In this document: piece after piece, positions 5,119-6,969 of the stretch | Layout: each line of letters opens with the position of its first letter | Position numbering within the stretch: position 1 is the first letter of the stretch | From: Candidatus Cellulosilyticum pullistercoris | GTDB taxonomy: Bacteria; Bacillota; Clostridia; Lachnospirales; Cellulosilyticaceae | Assembly (NCBI GenBank): GCA_018883705.1 | Contig: JAHLFQ010000107.1 | Span: 1 to 6,969 of the forward strand | Length of the DNA stretch: 6,969 bases | Direction: 5' to 3' | Translations under genes and position numbers: made by a program | The notes under the pieces: generated by a model | The model's database searches: none | The model's input: only the letters and a program-made list of their open reading frames with translations | Told to the model about the DNA's origin: nothing

Positions 5119-6468
5119 ATGGATCCAGACCCTGACGCGACTAATATAATGATGCAAATTTTGATACTTCTAGTGTTAACGATGATCAATGCTTTTTTTG
5201 CAGGAGCAGAGATGGCACTTGTATCAGTAAACAAAAGTAAGATGCTCATGCTTGCAGAGAGTGGAAAGAAGAAGGCACAACTTATATTAAAGCTTTTAGA
5301 TGAACCGACAAAATTTCTGTCAACTATTCAAGTAGCGATTACTTTATCAGGATTTTTTGCGAGTGCCTCAGCAGCAACAGGTATTTCTCAGAGACTTGCA
5401 GAATCATTAGCTTTTCTGAATATACCTTATACACAGCAGATTTCATTTGTACTAGTGACGATAATCTTATCATTCTTTACTCTAGTATATGGTGAACTTG
5501 TTCCTAAACGTGTAGCACTTCAAAAAGCTGAGACTTTTAGTATGTTTTCAGTAAATATAATTGTGTTTGTAGCAAAAATAGCTTCTCCATTTGTAAAGTT
5601 ATTGACATTTTCAACTAATTTGACATTGAAAATATTTGGTATGAAGTCAGAAAATCTTGAAGAATTGGTTTCAAGAGAAGAGATAAGATCTTTAGTAGAA
5701 CAAGGTAAAGAGCAAGGCGTTTTTAATAACATAGAACAGGAAATGATTAATTCCATTTTTGAGTTTGATAATAAACTTGCAAGAGAAATTATGACACCTA
5801 GAATTAAGGTGTTTGCAATAGATATTTCAGAGCCAAGAGAAGAGTATTTTGAAGAGTTATTCGAAATGAAGTATTCAAGAATTCCAGTTTATGAGGAAGA
5901 TATTGATAACATCATTGGCGTATTATATATAAAAGATTTGCTTAGAGAAGCTAAGAGAGTTGGTTTTGAAAAAATTGATATTAGAGCTATTCTACATAAG
6001 CCATATTTAGTACCTGAAAGTAAAAATATTGATGAACTTTTTAGAGAAATGCAACATCTAAAAAAATATTTTGCCATTTTAATTAACGAGTATGGAGAAT
6101 TCTCTGGGGTGGTAACGATTGAGGATTTAGTAGAAGAAGTGATGGGAGATATTGAAGACGAATATGATAAAAGTGGTCCTCATATTGATAAGATAGATGA
6201 TTACACTTATCTAATAGATGGATTGGTTTCTATTGATGAAATTAATAATAAATTGAATTTGGAAATTGATACAGATATTTCTGATACAGTATCTGGATTG
6301 ATTATTGATGAACTAGGATATATACCTATGGAAGCTAGTAATGAAAAAGTAGAATACAACAGTCTAATTTTTGAACTGGTAAGTGTAGAGGAAAAGAGAA
6401 TTGACAAATTAAAGTTATATTTACCAAAAGAAGATAATGAGCAGGTAAATCTAGAAATAGCAGAATAG
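5119..6468 (+). CDS. Hemolysin C/CorC-type CNNM transmembrane protein with CBS pair
   Basis: A 449-residue membrane protein with the full three-part architecture of the CNNM/CorC family. Residues 1 to about 200 form the DUF21/CNNM membrane domain: helix near 11-34 with NAFFAGAEMALVSVNKSK, a second near 68-90 with STIQVAITLSGFFAS, a third near 107-127 ending in the conserved GELVPKR (125-131), and a fourth near 141-165. A linker helix (SREEIRSLVEQGKEQG) leads to two CBS repeats, about 222-280 (from IMTPR) and 287-345 (including INEYGEFSGVVTIEDLVEE). The CorC_HlyC C-terminal domain is at about 358-436, with DTVSGLIIDELGYIP. Family members are linked to magnesium, and in some cases cobalt or sodium, transport or efflux, with adenine nucleotides bound at the CBS pair. 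The old hemolysin label does not imply toxicity. The gene is monocistronic, with its own promoter and terminator. All domains appear complete. The exact ion is not predictable. Confidence 0.93.
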   Translation: MDPDPDATNIMMQILILLVLTMINAFFAGAEMALVSVNKSKMLMLAESGKKKAQLILKLLDEPTKFLSTIQVAITLSGFFASASAATGISQRLAESLAFLNIPYTQQISFVLVTIILSFFTLVYGELVPKRVALQKAETFSMFSVNIIVFVAKIASPFVKLLTFSTNLTLKIFGMKSENLEELVSREEIRSLVEQGKEQGVFNNIEQEMINSIFEFDNKLAREIMTPRIKVFAIDISEPREEYFEELFEMKYSRIPVYEEDIDNIIGVLYIKDLLREAKRVGFEKIDIRAILHKPYLVPESKNIDELFREMQHLKKYFAILINEYGEFSGVVTIEDLVEEVMGDIEDEYDKSGPHIDKIDDYTYLIDGLVSIDEINNKLNLEIDTDISDTVSGLIIDELGYIPMEASNEKVEYNSLIFELVSVEEKRIDKLKLYLPKEDNEQVNLEIAE

Positions 6469-6476
6469 TTTGATAT

Positions 6477-6502
6477 AGCCAGCGTAAGCTGGCTTTTATT
6501 TT
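6477..6502 (+). terminator. Intrinsic terminator of the CNNM/CorC-type gene
   Basis: AGCCAGC (6477-6483), loop GTAA, and GCTGGCT (6488-6494) form a perfect 7-bp GC-rich stem with a tetraloop, followed by TTTATTTT. It starts 8 bases after the stop codon. This is the most typical terminator in the window and works only on the plus strand, since no T run follows on the other side. Confidence 0.93.
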
Positions 6503-6521
6503 GTATAAATTTATCCCTATA

Positions 6522-6560
6522 AATAGTGTATCATCGATATGGATTGTAAATGATACTATT
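6522..6560. repeat. Bulged inverted repeat upstream of the TetM-like gene
   Basis: GTATCAT (6528-6534) pairs with ATGATAC (6550-6556). After a 2-base bulge, AATA (6522-6525) pairs with TATT (6557-6560), making 11 pairs around a 15-base loop. It overlaps the only promoter-like bases in this spacer: TTGTAA at 6544-6549, then TATTAT at 6565-6570 with a short 15-base gap. It could be an operator or a leader hairpin. No T run follows, so it is not a terminator. Confidence 0.4.
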
Positions 6561-6627
6561 AATATATTATGATAAGAATAAGAAGAGAGAGAAATAGACA
6601 ATAAAAATAAAGGATTTGAAATAGCGT

Positions 6628-6969
6628 ATGAAAAAATTAGTCATTGGAATATTAGCACATGTAGATGCTGGCAAAACGACATTATCAGAGAGTATGCTTT
6701 ATCTAAGCGGTAAAATTCGAAAATTAGGAAGAGTGGATAACCAAGATGCCTTTTTAGATACTTATGAACTTGAAAGGGCAAGAGGTATTACTATTTTTTC
6801 CAAACAAGCTATGTTGGAGCTAGAAGATACACAAATTACTTTATTAGATACACCAGGCCACGTAGATTTTTCGGCTGAAATGGAAAGGACACTTCAAGTA
6901 TTAGATTATGCCATTTTAGTGGTAAGTGGTGCTGATGGTGTACAGGGGCATACTAGAACATTATGGAAG
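6628..6969 (+). CDS. TetM/EF-G-like translational GTPase, N-terminal part (3' end outside window)
   Basis: The first 114 codons of a translation-factor GTPase run off the right edge. The G domain shows G1/P-loop AHVDAGKT (10-17), the switch I motif RGIT (52-55), and G3 DTPGH (74-78) with the catalytic His78. ILAHVDAGKTTLSE, the short Ala-type P-loop and LDTYELERARGIT place it closer to the TetM/TetO ribosome-protection branch than to standard EF-G. Full members are about 640-900 residues long. They bind the ribosome at the EF-G site; the resistance proteins dislodge tetracycline. This clostridial type is often a chromosomal paralogue with no demonstrated resistance, so the sequence alone does not support calling it a resistance gene. 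ATG 6628 is the first possible start because an in-frame TAG lies at 6622. The nearest ribosome site, AAAGGA (6609-6614), is 13 bases away, which is long and suggests weak or controlled initiation. A terminator separates the gene from its neighbour. Confidence 0.85.
   Translation, partial: MKKLVIGILAHVDAGKTTLSESMLYLSGKIRKLGRVDNQDAFLDTYELERARGITIFSKQAMLELEDTQITLLDTPGHVDFSAEMERTLQVLDYAILVVSGADGVQGHTRTLWK

Noticed and set aside
6335..6601. Minus-strand 88-codon frame across the end of the CNNM/CorC gene
   Set aside because: It overlaps the conserved C-terminal domain and reads through the terminator hairpin on the other strand. No convincing ribosome site was seen.
1..6969. CRISPR array, tRNA, rRNA, insertion sequence or phage genes
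   Set aside because: No spaced direct repeats, cloverleaf-like sequence, transposase motif or phage protein was seen on either strand.

Overview
The window is AT-rich DNA with strong Shine-Dalgarno sites, sigma-A-type promoters and short, densely packed genes. This suggests a low-GC Firmicute, most likely a clostridium. The beta-helix lipoprotein and the style of the TetM-like GTPase resemble what I remember from Lachnospiraceae-type genomes, but that placement is an inference and was not searched.

Layout: (1) 2-1690 is the 3' part of a surface lipoprotein gene. The window opens inside its signal peptide, at the lipobox. The protein has a short acidic Pro-rich tandem repeat followed by a long right-handed beta-helix-like region, and the gene ends in a large terminator hairpin. 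(2) 1884-4693 is a two-gene transcription unit with its own promoter. It encodes an M20D-type amidohydrolase (best start is GTG 1973, not the upstream ATG 1958) and a YfcC-family membrane transporter 45 bases later, closed by a hairpin terminator. Together they look like an uptake-and-hydrolysis pair for an N-acylated amino acid or peptide-like compound. (3) 4637-5118 is a 482-base gap. On the minus strand it carries a compact candidate gene: a near-consensus promoter, a Shine-Dalgarno site, a 34-codon ORF for a very hydrophobic single-span peptide, and the shared terminator. (4) 5119-6468 encodes a CNNM/CorC-type membrane protein (DUF21, two CBS repeats, CorC_HlyC domain) with its own extended -10 promoter and a classic terminator. 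(5) 6628-6969 is the start of a TetM/EF-G-like translational GTPase that runs off the right edge.

All the large genes are on the plus strand, but promoters and terminators divide them into four independent units. No rRNA, tRNA, CRISPR array, transposase or phage gene is visible. The main genes belong to known families. The least explained element is the minus-strand small-peptide unit at about 4657-4904, which is offered as a candidate and not as a demonstrated gene.
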